The notes under the pieces were generated by a model. The model did no database searches and was not told where the DNA came from. It saw only the letters and a list, made by a program, of their open reading frames with translations. From positions 186,001 to 250,000 of the forward strand of contig NZ_JAMXLR010000051.1 of NCBI RefSeq assembly GCF_024054565.1: a stretch of DNA of 64,000 bases, given 5' to 3'. Positions 8,492-18,314 of the stretch are shown here, in pieces (positions within the stretch are counted from its first letter, which is position 1; the number at the start of each line of letters is the position of its first letter). Source of the DNA: Aeoliella straminimaris (GTDB lineage Bacteria; Planctomycetota; Planctomycetia; Pirellulales; Lacipirellulaceae). A program made the translations under genes and the position numbers.

Positions 8492-9038
8492 GGAAAATAG
8501 GTACCAATATTCGGGGTGGTGCGAAAACGCTGATTCTCAACTACTCAACTCACGCCGTTCCGGCCCGCCGGATTGTGCTGCCAGTCGCGTAAAACGCGAG
8601 AGGCTCGGCAGGCTGGGTAAAGCGAACTTCGGATTATACCGACTGGGCAAAATACCCACAACGGCTCTCGCCGCAGGGCGACGAGGCGGTGTGTTTCGGT
8701 AAACCGTCTCACACCAAGCATTTACAGCATTCCCGCCGGCCTGGCAACGTCAACCTTTGGAGTTGGGTAAGCGGCCTTTTGTACATTTCGACCTGATCGA
8801 CTGGTCAACCTGAAGCCGACCCGCACAAACCGCCAAGGATTGCATGCCTGCACTGCTGGCGGACGGATGGCTCATCTTCGTCCTGGCGGCTCGCGGACGG
8901 CGTAGCGGTCCGGCTGCGGAGAGATAAGTGCTGGTCGCCGAGCTGCCCAAACAACCTTGACCATCAGTAGCGGGGGCCCGTATGCTCCGCCCCGCCAATC
9001 TAGGCACTTTTTCTGACCTGCTTATCTTCAAACCAACC
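8492..9038. other. divergent spacer, no gene seen
   Basis: About 550 bases separate the divergent fabZ-like gene and the outer-membrane-like gene. Short open frames on both strands lack ribosome sites and any recognisable motif. The region should contain both promoters, but no convincing promoter pair could be picked out by eye. Confidence 0.5.
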
Positions 9039-9911
9039 ATGAAACTCCTCCCGTTGCTCGGCCTGCTGCTGGTCTGCTCCGCCACCACTGGCGTGGTGCG
9101 CGGGGAGGAACTTCAGCAGCTGCGCGAGGGAGTGCACACGCCAAATTCCCCTGCATCCAGCTCGCCGGCGCCAAGCTCGGGTGGCAGCCGTGACACTTAC
9201 GATCCGGCCGACGCCGTGCTGGATGACCTGCTCGAGGATAATCCCGCTTCCGAGTTCTTGTTGGGCGGCATCTTCATGGTCGCCGCGGCGCCCTACTGGG
9301 CCCCCTACGCCTTGCTGAACGATCCCGACCACCAGCGGTTCGGCGGCTACACGGATGCTTATGCCGAGGGTGGCTACAAAGACAGCGAGCTGTTCTGGCG
9401 GTCGACCGACTTTGTCAGCTCCGCTCGGGCGCAACTTGAATACGGCACCAACTTCGACGACATGCAAACCGTTGGTTCGCGATTGCAGATCGACCTTGCG
9501 TTGTGGCGTCTGTCGCTCGACTCCTCGTGGAACAACTATTACGAGGACATCCCTTCCGGCACCGACGAGTTGGCGCTGGGCGACTTGAACCTCGTTTTCC
9601 GGTTCGCCCAGAACGACTACATGCAGTGGCGGAGCGGCTTGGGCATCAACTGGCTGTCGGACACTCGGAGCGAGGTTGGGTTCAACTTCACTTATGGCTT
9701 CGACATTCTGCCGGTCGAGCCTTGGATCTGGTCCACCGACTTCGACCTTGGCAAGCTTGGCCATGCTCGTTTGCTTCGCGCCCGCACTACGCTGGGCGTT
9801 CATCTAGGCAAGCATTGCCGCGACGGCGAGCTGTACACCGGCTTCGAATACGTCGACATTGAGGACGCCCAAATCCCGCAAATGTTGTTCGGTTTCCGCT
9901 ACTGGTGGTAG
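9039..9911 (+). CDS. exported, probably outer-membrane beta-barrel protein
   Basis: The ATG at 9039 gives a clean signal peptide (MKLLPLLGLLLVCSATTGVVRG, cleavage near residue 22) and a mature protein of about 268 residues; an earlier in-frame start would bury the signal. After a Ser/Pro-rich linker and a short hydrophobic stretch (LGGIFMVAAAPYWAPY), the second half consists of alternating hydrophilic/aromatic strands ending FGFRYWW, an aromatic C-terminus typical of outer-membrane barrels. It stands alone between fabZ and gyrA. The family is not identified; barrel topology is inferred from strand periodicity and the terminal aromatics. Confidence 0.75.
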   Translation: MKLLPLLGLLLVCSATTGVVRGEELQQLREGVHTPNSPASSSPAPSSGGSRDTYDPADAVLDDLLEDNPASEFLLGGIFMVAAAPYWAPYALLNDPDHQRFGGYTDAYAEGGYKDSELFWRSTDFVSSARAQLEYGTNFDDMQTVGSRLQIDLALWRLSLDSSWNNYYEDIPSGTDELALGDLNLVFRFAQNDYMQWRSGLGINWLSDTRSEVGFNFTYGFDILPVEPWIWSTDFDLGKLGHARLLRARTTLGVHLGKHCRDGELYTGFEYVDIEDAQIPQMLFGFRYWW

Positions 9912-10096
9912 GCGGCCGGGCAGGCCGAATCGGCCACCTGGGCATCCGGCGTGGGGGCGAATTCGGCCCTGGCTCCAACCTTCTCAACCACCCCGCCCCA
10001 GTTTCTTTCGGGACGTGGCAAGAGCCCTCTAAAACCAGGCTTTTCGGCAAGCCGGCGACCGCGGCTGCTCGTTGTGAGCGAGCCCCCAAAAGAGTA

Positions 10097-10113
10097 GAAT
10101 AAGTCGCTTATTC
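10097..10113. promoter_or_regulatory. small palindrome ahead of gyrA
   Basis: GAATAAG-TCG-CTTATTC is a perfect 7-bp dyad about 30 bases upstream of the gyrA GTG start. It could be an operator or the start of the leader; its function is unproven. Confidence 0.35.
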
Positions 10114-10144
10114 ATTACTCATCACCCGCAAGGATGAACCCACT

Positions 10145-12895
10145 GTGGCAGACGAACCGAACGATCCCACTGGGCCGGAAGAGACCGGACCGGAAGAGAC
10201 TGGTGCGACTCCCGAGGCGGAGGGCAAGACCGAAGAGGCCATCGCCGCCCGGCTGATCGACCTGCCGATCGAAGACGAGCTGAAGGATAGTTATCTGACT
10301 TACGCCATGAGCGTGATCGTCAGCCGCGCGCTGCCCGACGTGCGGGACGGCCTGAAGCCTTCGCAGCGCCGCATCCTGGTGGCGATGAACGACCTGAATC
10401 TGGGTCCCGGCGCCGCGCGGGTGAAATGCGCAAAAATCTCTGGTGATACCAGCGGTAACTACCACCCCCACGGCGAAAGCGTCATCTACCCGACGCTGGT
10501 CCGCATGGCCCAGGAATGGAACATGCGTAACCTGCTGATCGACAAGCAGGGCAACTTCGGCAGCATCGCCGGCCTGCCCCCGGCGGCCATGCGATATACC
10601 GAAGCCCGCCTGGCGCCGGTCGCGTCGATGATGCTCGAGGATCTGAAGCTCGACACGGTCGACTTCATCCCCACTTACGACGAACGGCACACCGAACCGG
10701 TAGTGCTGCCCTCAAAGTTCCCCAACCTGCTGGTCAACGGCTCGGGCGGCATCGCCGTGGGCATGGCCACCAGCATTCCGCCACACAACCTGAAGGAAGT
10801 GTGCGCCGGCGTGATCTCCCTGATCGACGATCCGGAGATTTCCATCACCGGACTGATGGAGCATATCCAAGGTCCCGACTTCCCCACCGGCGGCATCATC
10901 TGCGGCCGCAGTGGAATCCTCAAAGGCTACCAGACTGGCCGCAGCACGGTGGTGGTTCGCTCGCACACCAGCATCGAGGAAAATGGCAAGAAGTCCCGCA
11001 TTATCATTCACGACATCCCCTACCAACAGACTCGCGACGCACTGGTCAAGAAGATCGCGGCGCTAGCGAACGAAGGCAAAGTGCAGGGCATCAGCGATGT
11101 GCGCGACGAGAGCGACCTGAACGAACCGGTACGGGTGATCGTCGAGCTGAAGCGTGATGGCGACCCCGACATCGTGCTCAATCAGCTCTACAAGTACTCA
11201 CCGCTGCAGGACACGTTCAGCGTGATTTTCCTGGCACTGGTCGACGGCAAGCCTCGGGTGCTGAACCTGAAGGAGATGCTGCAGGAGTTTGTCCGCCACC
11301 GCGTGACGGTGATTCGTCGCCGGACGCAGTTCCTGCTGTCCAAAGCCCGCCGCCGGAAGCACACGGTGCAGGGTCTGCTGCTCGCGCACGCGAATATCGA
11401 CGAAGTGATCCGCGTGATCCGTGCGTCGAAGACGCAGCCCGAAGCGAAACAAGCCCTGATGGAGATCAAGACGCCCGGCGCGCTGCTCAAGCGAGCGTTG
11501 GGCGACGAAGGTTACGCCCAGTTCCAGGACGAGCGGGGCGTGGCCGAGGAGTACTCGCTGACGCCGGTGCAGGCCGACGCCATCCTGAAGATGACGCTGG
11601 GCCAGTTGGTGAACCTGGAACAAGAAAAACTGGCCGACGAGCACGCCGAACTGCTCAAGCAGATCGCCGAGTACATGTCGATCCTGGCCGACGAGGCGAT
11701 CATTTACGGAATGATCCGCCAGGACATGGTAGACCTGATGAACTCTCGCCACGCCGACGATCGGCGGACCGAAATCTCCGGCGAGGAGATCGGCGAGGTG
11801 AACATGGAGGACCTGATCGAAGAGGAGACCATGGTGGTCTCCATTTCGCACAATGGGTACATCAAACGCACCCCCGCCAGCACGTACCGCGCGCAGCGTC
11901 GCGGCGGCAAGGGGATCAGGGGTGCGACCGTCGACGATGACGACCCGGTCGAGCACCTGTTCGTCACCAGCACGCACGACTACCTGCTGTTCTTCACCAA
12001 CTACGGCAAGGTCTACTGGCAGAAGGTCTACAACCTGCCCGCCCTGTCGCGAGAAAGCAAAGGCCGCGCGATCGTCAACCTGCTGAACCTGGCCGAAGGC
12101 GAGAAGATTGCCGACTGCCGCGCGATTCGCGACCTGACGCAGGAAGACAGCTACCTGGTGATGGCCACTCGCAAGGGGCTGGTGAAGAAGACCGAGCTCA
12201 AGGCGTACAGCCGCCCCATGAAGACCGGCATCATCGCCATCAAGCTGAAGGATGGCGACGAGTTGGTCGACGTCTCGCTGGTTCACCCCGGCGACGAACT
12301 GCTGCTGGCCACCGCCAAAGGCATGGCGATCCGCTTCAGCGAAGCCGACGCCCGCCCGATGGGCCGCAACGCCAGCGGCGTGAAGGGCATCAACCTGGGC
12401 AAGGACGACTGGCTGGCCGGCATGGTGGTCGCCGTGCCCGAGGCCACGCTGCTCACCGCCACCGAGCACGGCTTCGGCAAACGCACACCGTTCGGACCGA
12501 ACGCCAGCCCCGAAGGCGAAGCAGAGAGCGACGACGAGGAACTGAGTTCCAGCGCCAAGTACCGCACTCAAAACCGTGGCGGTAAGGGTTTGCGTGACAT
12601 CAAGACCACCAAGCGCAACGGCCCTGTGATTGGCATTGCCCAAGTCACCGACGAAGACGAGCTGTTGATGATGACCGCCCGCGGCAAGATTCAGCGGATC
12701 AAAGCGAGCGACATTGGCGTGATCGGCCGCAACACCCAAGGCGTGAACATCATGACCCTGGGCGACGACGACACGCTGTCGGCCATCGTCCGCGTACCGG
12801 CCGAAGAACGCGACGAGGACGCCGTCGAGGCGGAAGCCACCGAGCCGTTGGAGCCAGCTGAAAAGCCGGAAGAGACGGATCAGACGGAGGAGTAG
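10145..12895 (+). CDS. gyrA: DNA gyrase subunit A
   Basis: The start is a GTG at 10145 with AAGGA about seven bases upstream; the 916-residue length fits GyrA. The catalytic tyrosine is Tyr151 in [11 protein letters not shown]. The C-terminal pinwheel contains the gyrase-specific GyrA box QRRGGKG near residue 584, distinguishing it from ParC. A second related string (QNRGGKG) lies near residue 812. Both ends are very acidic. Gyrase A breaks and rejoins DNA to introduce negative supercoils, in complex with GyrB, which is not in this window. In the quinolone-determining loop the sequence reads [11 protein letters not shown]: the Asp normally at E. coli position 87 is Pro, and Asp82 is Glu. Confidence 0.97.
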   Translation: MADEPNDPTGPEETGPEETGATPEAEGKTEEAIAARLIDLPIEDELKDSYLTYAMSVIVSRALPDVRDGLKPSQRRILVAMNDLNLGPGAARVKCAKISGDTSGNYHPHGESVIYPTLVRMAQEWNMRNLLIDKQGNFGSIAGLPPAAMRYTEARLAPVASMMLEDLKLDTVDFIPTYDERHTEPVVLPSKFPNLLVNGSGGIAVGMATSIPPHNLKEVCAGVISLIDDPEISITGLMEHIQGPDFPTGGIICGRSGILKGYQTGRSTVVVRSHTSIEENGKKSRIIIHDIPYQQTRDALVKKIAALANEGKVQGISDVRDESDLNEPVRVIVELKRDGDPDIVLNQLYKYSPLQDTFSVIFLALVDGKPRVLNLKEMLQEFVRHRVTVIRRRTQFLLSKARRRKHTVQGLLLAHANIDEVIRVIRASKTQPEAKQALMEIKTPGALLKRALGDEGYAQFQDERGVAEEYSLTPVQADAILKMTLGQLVNLEQEKLADEHAELLKQIAEYMSILADEAIIYGMIRQDMVDLMNSRHADDRRTEISGEEIGEVNMEDLIEEETMVVSISHNGYIKRTPASTYRAQRRGGKGIRGATVDDDDPVEHLFVTSTHDYLLFFTNYGKVYWQKVYNLPALSRESKGRAIVNLLNLAEGEKIADCRAIRDLTQEDSYLVMATRKGLVKKTELKAYSRPMKTGIIAIKLKDGDELVDVSLVHPGDELLLATAKGMAIRFSEADARPMGRNASGVKGINLGKDDWLAGMVVAVPEATLLTATEHGFGKRTPFGPNASPEGEAESDDEELSSSAKYRTQNRGGKGLRDIKTTKRNGPVIGIAQVTDEDELLMMTARGKIQRIKASDIGVIGRNTQGVNIMTLGDDDTLSAIVRVPAEERDEDAVEAEATEPLEPAEKPEETDQTEE

Positions 12896-12912
12896 TCCTC
12901 CGGAGATAGCCA

Positions 12913-12971
12913 ACGAGCTACGCCTCGTCGTGCAACTACTTGGGACGCTCTTCCGACGAGGTGTAGCTCGT
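12913..12971. repeat. 18-bp inverted repeat downstream of gyrA
   Basis: Arm ACGAGCTACGCCTCGTCG (12913-12930) pairs with CGACGAGGTGTAGCTCGT (12954-12971), with one G-U and a 23-base loop. It sits between the gyrA stop and the next start without a T-run. It could be a transcript-stabilising or terminator-like hairpin, or a dispersed intergenic repeat. Confidence 0.75.
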
Positions 12972-12990
12972 CAGGTTGGGGGGAATTGAA

Positions 12991-14712
12991 GTGCGCTGTG
13001 CATTCTTGTCCACGCTCATCGCGTGCTGCTGCTGTTCGTTGCTCGCCGCCGAGCCGCCTAAGATTACGGTCTCCAAGGAGACCACCTATATCACCAAGCC
13101 GCTGACCGAAGACGGCCTGCCCGACTATCGCCGCGCGTGGCTCGAACGACTACGTAAGCGCAAAGTGCCCGCCAGTGAGAACGGCGCGGTCGACTACTGG
13201 CAGACGGTGGGCCTGGCGATGGTGGACGAGAAGTACCGGCAGGCGTTTTGCGACGAGCTCGGCATGCCGACGCCGCCGGAAGGGGGAGTGCTGGAGACGG
13301 TGAGTGGTGATAAGACGACGCGCGCCATCGCCATTTGGTATCTGCAACAGACGGGGGTCGACGTCGATGAAGAGAGCTTTGCCCAGTACGAAGCAGCTCA
13401 CCCCAACGCCGCTCTCGCGGCACAGTTGTGGCCCGACGATCTAGAGACATTTGTTGCTACCAACCGATCCTTCGCCGCGCATCAGGTGCCGCCGCTCGTG
13501 GAATGGAAAACACGCAATACCGCAAAGCTGGACCGGATCGTCGCCGCGATGGAGCAACCCAACTGGTATGCTCCACCGCCATCCCTGTGCGTTGCGGTCG
13601 ATGAAGATCCCACCATGATGGGGCTCGGAACGATGGATCAGCGAAGCGTCGCCAACTGCCTGGCCATGCGTGCCCAGATCGCGTTGGGGCAGGGAGATCT
13701 GACATTAGCTGTCCGAGATCTGGTGGCCATCCATCGCCTCAGCAATATCCAGCCTCCAGACCTGTATCTCGATCTAGTCCTATTCAACGCAGCACGGATA
13801 CTCAGCGCAGCACCGGTGGAATTGCAGCTTGTTTCCCGCAGCGATGCAACGGACCGGCAGCTGTCGCAGCTGCAACAGCTGCACGCCCTCGATGTACCGC
13901 CATCTCGACTGCCCGGTGTACTACGAGCAGGCGAACGACTTTACGGACTCAACTACAGTCTTGCCCTGCTCCAGAGGCACGAGGAAGTTCTCCAAACGCT
14001 GGGTTACTTCTGCGACGATCCGGCGGCCGTGCAGCGCACCCGCGACCTGCTGGAACTGCCCCTCGATGCCAACCGCTTTCTGCGTGGAGTCAATCGCGAC
14101 TTTGAAAAACAGATCGCCATCGCTGAAAAGAGTAACGTACGCCAGAGGCTCGCCGAAATCGAATCCATGAATAAGGACTTATCAGACGAGCTTGTCGCCA
14201 CGACACCACTACAGGAATTGTCTCTTCAGCAACGTGCTGATGCACTCCTCGAATTGCTATGGCTTATCCAGGGTAGCTCTTTCGACACGATGATCCAGGG
14301 TGAAGCCCGTCACGCAACCCACGACCAACTCATGCACCTCGCCATGGCCTTGGGCCGCTATCGACTCGCTAATGGCGAGTATCCCGAGTCGCTCGAGGCC
14401 GTGGTGCCGCGGTACGCGGCCAGGATTCCCGTCGACGCGTATGGCAACGAGTCATTCGGCTATCGCAAAACCGACAATGGGTTTCTGCTCTATTCGTACG
14501 GCCTCAACGGCGTCGACGACCGCGGCAGCCACAACGACATGAACATTCTGTCCGGCTACACGGCCGCGGCGTACTCCGACCAGGTTCGTGAGTTGCTGGG
14601 CGACGATCTGCCCGGCCCAGGTTTGCTCGAGGGGTACGTACCCGTTAGCGCCGACGACGTTGCGATTCGCGTGCCCCTGATCGAAGTTCCGCTGCCCGGC
14701 GACGGCGAGTAA
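12991..14712 (+). CDS. exported protein, unknown family
   Basis: The best start is the GTG at 12991, which follows a GGGGGGA stretch and gives a signal peptide (MRCAFLSTLIACCCCSLLAA) ahead of a 550-residue mature protein. Most of the protein is alpha-helical, Leu- and charge-rich. The last 130 residues hold a recognisable block (RYRLANGEYPESLEAVVPR, then IPVDAYGNESFGYRK and LLYSYGLNGVDDRG) that resembles the C-terminal segment found in many planctomycete secreted proteins and, more distantly, in type II pseudopilin-like proteins. No catalytic motif is seen. It may be co-transcribed with gyrA, though a strong hairpin intervenes. Function unknown. Confidence 0.8.
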   Translation: MRCAFLSTLIACCCCSLLAAEPPKITVSKETTYITKPLTEDGLPDYRRAWLERLRKRKVPASENGAVDYWQTVGLAMVDEKYRQAFCDELGMPTPPEGGVLETVSGDKTTRAIAIWYLQQTGVDVDEESFAQYEAAHPNAALAAQLWPDDLETFVATNRSFAAHQVPPLVEWKTRNTAKLDRIVAAMEQPNWYAPPPSLCVAVDEDPTMMGLGTMDQRSVANCLAMRAQIALGQGDLTLAVRDLVAIHRLSNIQPPDLYLDLVLFNAARILSAAPVELQLVSRSDATDRQLSQLQQLHALDVPPSRLPGVLRAGERLYGLNYSLALLQRHEEVLQTLGYFCDDPAAVQRTRDLLELPLDANRFLRGVNRDFEKQIAIAEKSNVRQRLAEIESMNKDLSDELVATTPLQELSLQQRADALLELLWLIQGSSFDTMIQGEARHATHDQLMHLAMALGRYRLANGEYPESLEAVVPRYAARIPVDAYGNESFGYRKTDNGFLLYSYGLNGVDDRGSHNDMNILSGYTAAAYSDQVRELLGDDLPGPGLLEGYVPVSADDVAIRVPLIEVPLPGDGE

Positions 14713-14736
14713 CTCCCCGCCAACAGCCACAACCAC

Positions 14737-15294
14737 TCAGCTCGCCACGCCCGGCCACAACAAGGTGAAGATCCCAGCCGTGATCAACGCAAACACCAGG
14801 CCGTCCACGACCGTCATGGCCGTTTTCTGGCGAAACCAAAACGCGGCCGGGTACGGGCCAAGGGCATGGCACAGCACGCCGGCCGTAAACACCAGGGCGA
14901 AGATGTCGAGCTTGTCGGTCTCGCCCGGCGCGAATGCAATCGAAGCGATGTAGCCAATCAGGAATGCGGCCAGCAGGAAGTAGGCCACGGTCAGGCCGAT
15001 GGCCTTGCCCATGTTGAGGGGCGTGTCCCACAGCACCAGCATTCCCTTGCACCCACCTTGGAGCTTTCGCTTGAACTCGTCCGAGTTCATCTGCGCAGAG
15101 TCCTCGCAAAACGGGAACATGTACTGGCCAGCCGGCGACTGGTGGGCGTCGAGCAAGCCGAGCAATTCGTCCTCGGCCGGCAGTTTTTTCCACTCCGGCT
15201 TGTGGTGCGGCAACACCATCCAGGCCAGGGTGCTGGCCACATGGGTGGCTACCCCCGCGAGCAGAATCGGCAGCCATAAGTCGAATACTGACAT
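14737..15294 (-). CDS. four-helix membrane protein, unknown
   Basis: The ATG at 15294 is preceded by GGAGGG about nine bases upstream, giving 185 residues. Hydrophobic helices lie near residues 5-27, 100-122, 128-148 and 160-182, with a soluble loop of about 70 residues after the first helix that includes an HHKPEWKKLPAEDELL element. It resembles uncharacterised four-helix planctomycete proteins. It converges with the preceding exported-protein gene (24-base gap) and diverges from the PEP-CTERM gene to its right. No function is proposed. Confidence 0.75.
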   Translation of the reverse strand: MSVFDLWLPILLAGVATHVASTLAWMVLPHHKPEWKKLPAEDELLGLLDAHQSPAGQYMFPFCEDSAQMNSDEFKRKLQGGCKGMLVLWDTPLNMGKAIGLTVAYFLLAAFLIGYIASIAFAPGETDKLDIFALVFTAGVLCHALGPYPAAFWFRQKTAMTVVDGLVFALITAGIFTLLWPGVAS

Positions 15295-15619
15295 GGATTT
15301 AATCCCTCCTGCGAGAAGCTCGCACCTTCTCAAAAAGGCCCTGTTTCTGCGGCTTTTGCATCTTTTGGTGGTCTGTCTTGGTTGGCATGATTATATTGCA
15401 TGGTGTCTCTGGTCGCCTGGTCGACCATTTACAAACCTTCTGAGAGTGTGTTGCTAATCGCCAAACGTGCTTCCTGACTGGCCCCGCCGCAGTTCGCTGC
15501 TTTCCTGCGGGCCCTGTTGCGCTTTTTCTCAGCAACACTCGTTTTCTTGCGTGCTGTAATAATCCGCGCGTTGATGTTTACCTCGTTCGTTCAACCCCGC
15601 ATCCTAGCTTGTACAAGAA
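15295..15619. other. divergent promoter spacer, no gene seen
   Basis: This 325-base spacer between a minus- and a plus-strand gene is locally AT-richer than its surroundings. It contains the SD of the left gene and presumably both promoters. No coding frame or clear inverted repeat was found. Confidence 0.5.
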
Positions 15620-16177
15620 ATGACTCATTCCAAATTCGCTCCACTCGCACAAGTCTTCTCCATTGTCATGCTGGCCCTGGCCTGCAGCACGGTGCGCGCG
15701 GCGACCCTCGAAACGGAACCCACCTTCACGTTTACGAAGGAACCCTTTGACGACCCCACGCTGGAAGCGACCCAGGATCGCATTAGCGACAATGTCTGGA
15801 TCACCCGCGCCGACGTCGAAGGCATCTACAATGCCGCAATGGAACCGCGCTACACCAGACACACCAGCCCCCTGGGCGTCGAATGGGCGCTCGGCACGCT
15901 GGACGACGACATCGACTCGCTGACGTTCGACAGCTGGTTCAACACCATTGCTGCAAATCCGCCCAACTCCGTCGGCCAGAACATGGTGATCCACATCCCG
16001 GCGGATAACGCTTATTACAACCTACGATTCACCTCGTGGGGCCAGGGTTCTGGCTCCGGCGGCGGGTTCAGTTACCTCCGCTCGTTGAACCCGCTGGTCG
16101 TGCCCGAGCCTTCGAGCATCGCCATGATTGGCATTGCCGCCGTCGCGCTGGTAGGATGGCGGGCGCGCAAACGATAG
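15620..16177 (+). CDS. PEP-CTERM anchored secreted protein
   Basis: This 185-residue protein has a Sec signal peptide (about residues 1-27, ending STVRA) and a C-terminal VPEPSSIAMIGIAAVALVGW segment followed by RARKR. That is the PEP-CTERM sorting signal: the VPEP motif, a membrane helix and a basic tail. Such proteins are exported and processed by an exosortase, which is not encoded in this window. The mature domain of about 125 residues shows no recognised motif but is Asn/Thr/Asp-rich, as is usual for extracellular proteins. It is followed after 33 bases by the asparaginase gene, so the two may share a transcript. Confidence 0.9.
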   Translation: MTHSKFAPLAQVFSIVMLALACSTVRAATLETEPTFTFTKEPFDDPTLEATQDRISDNVWITRADVEGIYNAAMEPRYTRHTSPLGVEWALGTLDDDIDSLTFDSWFNTIAANPPNSVGQNMVIHIPADNAYYNLRFTSWGQGSGSGGGFSYLRSLNPLVVPEPSSIAMIGIAAVALVGWRARKR

Positions 16178-16210
16178 CGCCCGTTCGTCATCCTCCAGGA
16201 TCGATTCGCC

Positions 16211-17260
16211 ATGCACGTCAGGTTGGGCCATTGGATAGTTGTTGTATTGCTCGCCATCGGAACCCTGCCTGCCATGAGTGATGCGCAGTCCACCGACAAA
16301 GCTCCACAGTGGGTGCTGGTCCTGCATGGCGGGGCGGGGAGCATTCCCGGCGACACGGCCGACGACATTCGTACCGGCTACGAGAACGGGGTTCGCCAGG
16401 CCATGGAGGTCGGCGTCCGATTGCTCGAGCAGGGACGCCCCGCCGTGGACGTGGTGGGCGAAGTGGTGGTGAGTCTCGAAAACACACCCATCTTCAACGC
16501 CGGCAAAGGAGCCGTGTTCACTGCGGCCGGTGGACACGAACTCGACGCCTGCATCATGGATGGCAGCAACATGGGCTCGGGCGCCGTAGCCGGCGCCAAA
16601 CGCATCAAGAACCCCATTCGCGCTGCCCGCCTGGTGATGGACAACACCCGGCACATCCTGCTGGCCGGCGACGGGGCCGACGAGTTCGCCATCGCCAATG
16701 GCTGCGAAGAGGTCGACCAGGCCTACTTCTTCACCAGCCGCCGGTTTCATGCGCTCAATCAGTTCCTCGAGCGGAACGGCCAGCCAACGTTCGACAAGCC
16801 GGCGTATCCGCTGCCTGCGGATGTTCAACTCGAAGCGGCCGAGGCCGACTCGCCTGGCAACACCGTGGGCTGCGTCGTGCTCGACGTGCATGGCAACCTG
16901 GCCGCCGCGACCAGCACCGGTGGGCTCAACGGCAAAATGCACGGCCGCATTGGCGACACGCCGATCGTGGGCGCGGGCACTTACGCCAACAAATTTTGCG
17001 GCGCCAGCGGCACCGGCACCGGCGAGCAGTACATGCGTCATACCATCTGCACCAAGGTTGCCTGGCTCGTCGAACAAGGCCAAAGCCCCGAGGAGGCCGT
17101 GGCCCACTGCCTCGACGACATTCTCAATCCCGGCGACGGCGGCATCATCGCCATCAGCGCCGACGGCCGCGTCACCGCGCAGTCGAACACCGGCTCGATG
17201 CCCCACGCCATCGCCGACTCCAACGGCCGCCGCGAAATCGGTATCTGGTTCGAGGACTAA
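16211..17260 (+). CDS. isoaspartyl peptidase / plant-type L-asparaginase (Ntn hydrolase), exported
   Basis: This 349-residue Ntn-hydrolase family protein is preceded by a signal peptide (about residues 1-26, ending MSDA). The autocleavage and nucleophile site is Thr218 in the GNTVGCVVLD block; glycine-rich substrate elements GRIGDTP and STGGLNGKM follow as in the family. Family knowledge: the precursor cleaves before the Thr into alpha and beta subunits and hydrolyses isoaspartyl dipeptides or asparagine. The signal peptide places it in the periplasm or outside the cytoplasm, suggesting a role in scavenging damaged peptides. Which substrate is preferred cannot be read from the sequence. Confidence 0.93.
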   Translation: MHVRLGHWIVVVLLAIGTLPAMSDAQSTDKAPQWVLVLHGGAGSIPGDTADDIRTGYENGVRQAMEVGVRLLEQGRPAVDVVGEVVVSLENTPIFNAGKGAVFTAAGGHELDACIMDGSNMGSGAVAGAKRIKNPIRAARLVMDNTRHILLAGDGADEFAIANGCEEVDQAYFFTSRRFHALNQFLERNGQPTFDKPAYPLPADVQLEAAEADSPGNTVGCVVLDVHGNLAAATSTGGLNGKMHGRIGDTPIVGAGTYANKFCGASGTGTGEQYMRHTICTKVAWLVEQGQSPEEAVAHCLDDILNPGDGGIIAISADGRVTAQSNTGSMPHAIADSNGRREIGIWFED

Positions 17261-17277
17261 GCCGCCCGATCTCTCGC

Positions 17278-17412
17278 ATCGTCCCGAGGGAGCGTCGCTC
17301 GTATCATCCCGAGGAAGCCGCGTTCTTCTCCTTCCGAGGAAGCCGCGCTCAAGTCATCCTGAGGGAGCCGCGCTCATGTCATCCTGAGGGAGCCTAAGCG
17401 ACCGAAGGATCT
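17278..17412. repeat. 25-bp tandem repeat, about five units
   Basis: Five units of the type TCATCCTGAGGGAGCCGCGC follow each other with an exact 25-base period (the GAG of each unit falls 25 bases after the previous one). The last unit runs into CTAAGCGACCGAAGGATCT. The array starts right after the asparaginase stop. The TCATCCTGAG...GAAGGATC pattern resembles short intergenic repeats common in many bacteria. Confidence 0.85.
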
Positions 17413-17463
17413 ACTCTCTACCAGCAGCACCCTCCGAGGCCGGGCTCGGCCCGGCCGATGGCC

Positions 17464-17670
17464 TGCTCTTTTTGGGCCAACGTTTTGGGCCAACGATGGG
17501 GGATCTACATCCATGGGCCCAAAACTCCCACTGTTTTGGTCCCCTCGAGGCGCAAAAACCTCTGTTTTTCTCGGCTAAACCACTTGGAGGGTGCGACAAA
17601 ACTCCCCGAGTTGTTCCCCGCGTGTGCACCGTGTTGGCCCAAAACCCTCCGTTGGCCCAAAACCCAGATT
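17464..17670. repeat. dispersed non-coding repeat rich in GTTTTGGGCC (copy 1)
   Basis: This stretch contains TTTTGGGCCAACG twice in a row, then GATCTACATCC, TGGGCCCAAAACT, TTTTGGTCCCCTCG, GACAAAACTCC and TTGGCCCAAAACCC twice. The same order of elements is found on the opposite strand at 63365-63550. Overlapping frames on both strands have no ribosome sites or family features, so it is treated as non-coding. Confidence 0.75.
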
Positions 17671-18314
17671 GTCGCCGCTGGCTCCGCCGAACGAGTGAAG
17701 AACCCACCACCACGCTCTCTTGCGCGAGCAAACCAAAACTCCGAAGTGTATTCCGATTTCAGCGAACACATTGGACGGTCAACTTTCGCGGACGACGTGG
17801 TCGTCCGGCTACTCAAGACGAGACCGCGAAGGGCAAGCAAGTCGACTATCTACTCTCCAAGCTCACCCCGCATTATCCCCCACCGAGTGTAAGAAAACTA
17901 CAAGCAACCTCGTAGAACGGAATTTATTCCGTTCTACGTTCCTGAATTACTGCTTTCACCCCATTTCTCAGCAAAGTGTCTGCGGTTGGGGATTGCGGTT
18001 ATACTCGAAGCTCAAGACTGCGACCGCCGCATTTGCTGGATGCGGCGCTTCCGGCTCGCTGGAAGCCCGCACAACTGCCCCGCGCAGCTAGCAGCAGCGA
18101 TTCTGTTTCCCGAGGGTGCAATCCGCAACCAGCCTGCTGGCAACTGCGACGGAACCAACTCGATGAGCAGAACAACAATCTTCCGGCACTCAGGTCTTTG
18201 CGTTACTGTTTGTTTAATGAAGATTGTAGTCAATAATCACGATTATGGTTGACGACTCTGCGCCCCCCCCCGTTAAAGTCAGACTATTGGGCAAACTGCT
18301 CTGGAGGAATAGAG
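17671..18314. other. gene-poor spacer with a 28-bp palindrome
   Basis: No convincing gene is seen. At 17911-17938 lies a near-perfect palindrome: arm CGTAGAACGGAAT (17911-17923) and its exact complement (17926-17938), separated by only two bases. The spacer ends in a C-rich run and the leader of the next PEP-CTERM gene, which is duplicated at 19.3-19.4 kb. Confidence 0.7.

Noticed and set aside
8750..9088. 112-codon minus-strand frame upstream of the outer-membrane-like gene
   Set aside because: It overlaps the start and signal peptide of a better-supported gene and has no features.
11198..12913. 571-codon minus-strand frame opposite gyrA
   Set aside because: Shadow of the highly GC-biased gyrA frame.
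16022..17206. 394-codon minus-strand frame opposite the asparaginase gene
   Set aside because: Antisense of a gene with clear catalytic motifs.
17278..17412. CRISPR array
   Set aside because: The 25-bp units are contiguous without spacers, and no cas gene is present.
17411..17915. Several overlapping 100-150-codon frames in both directions
   Set aside because: They overlap each other within the GTTTTGGGCC-type repeat, lack ribosome sites and show only repeat-derived peptide.
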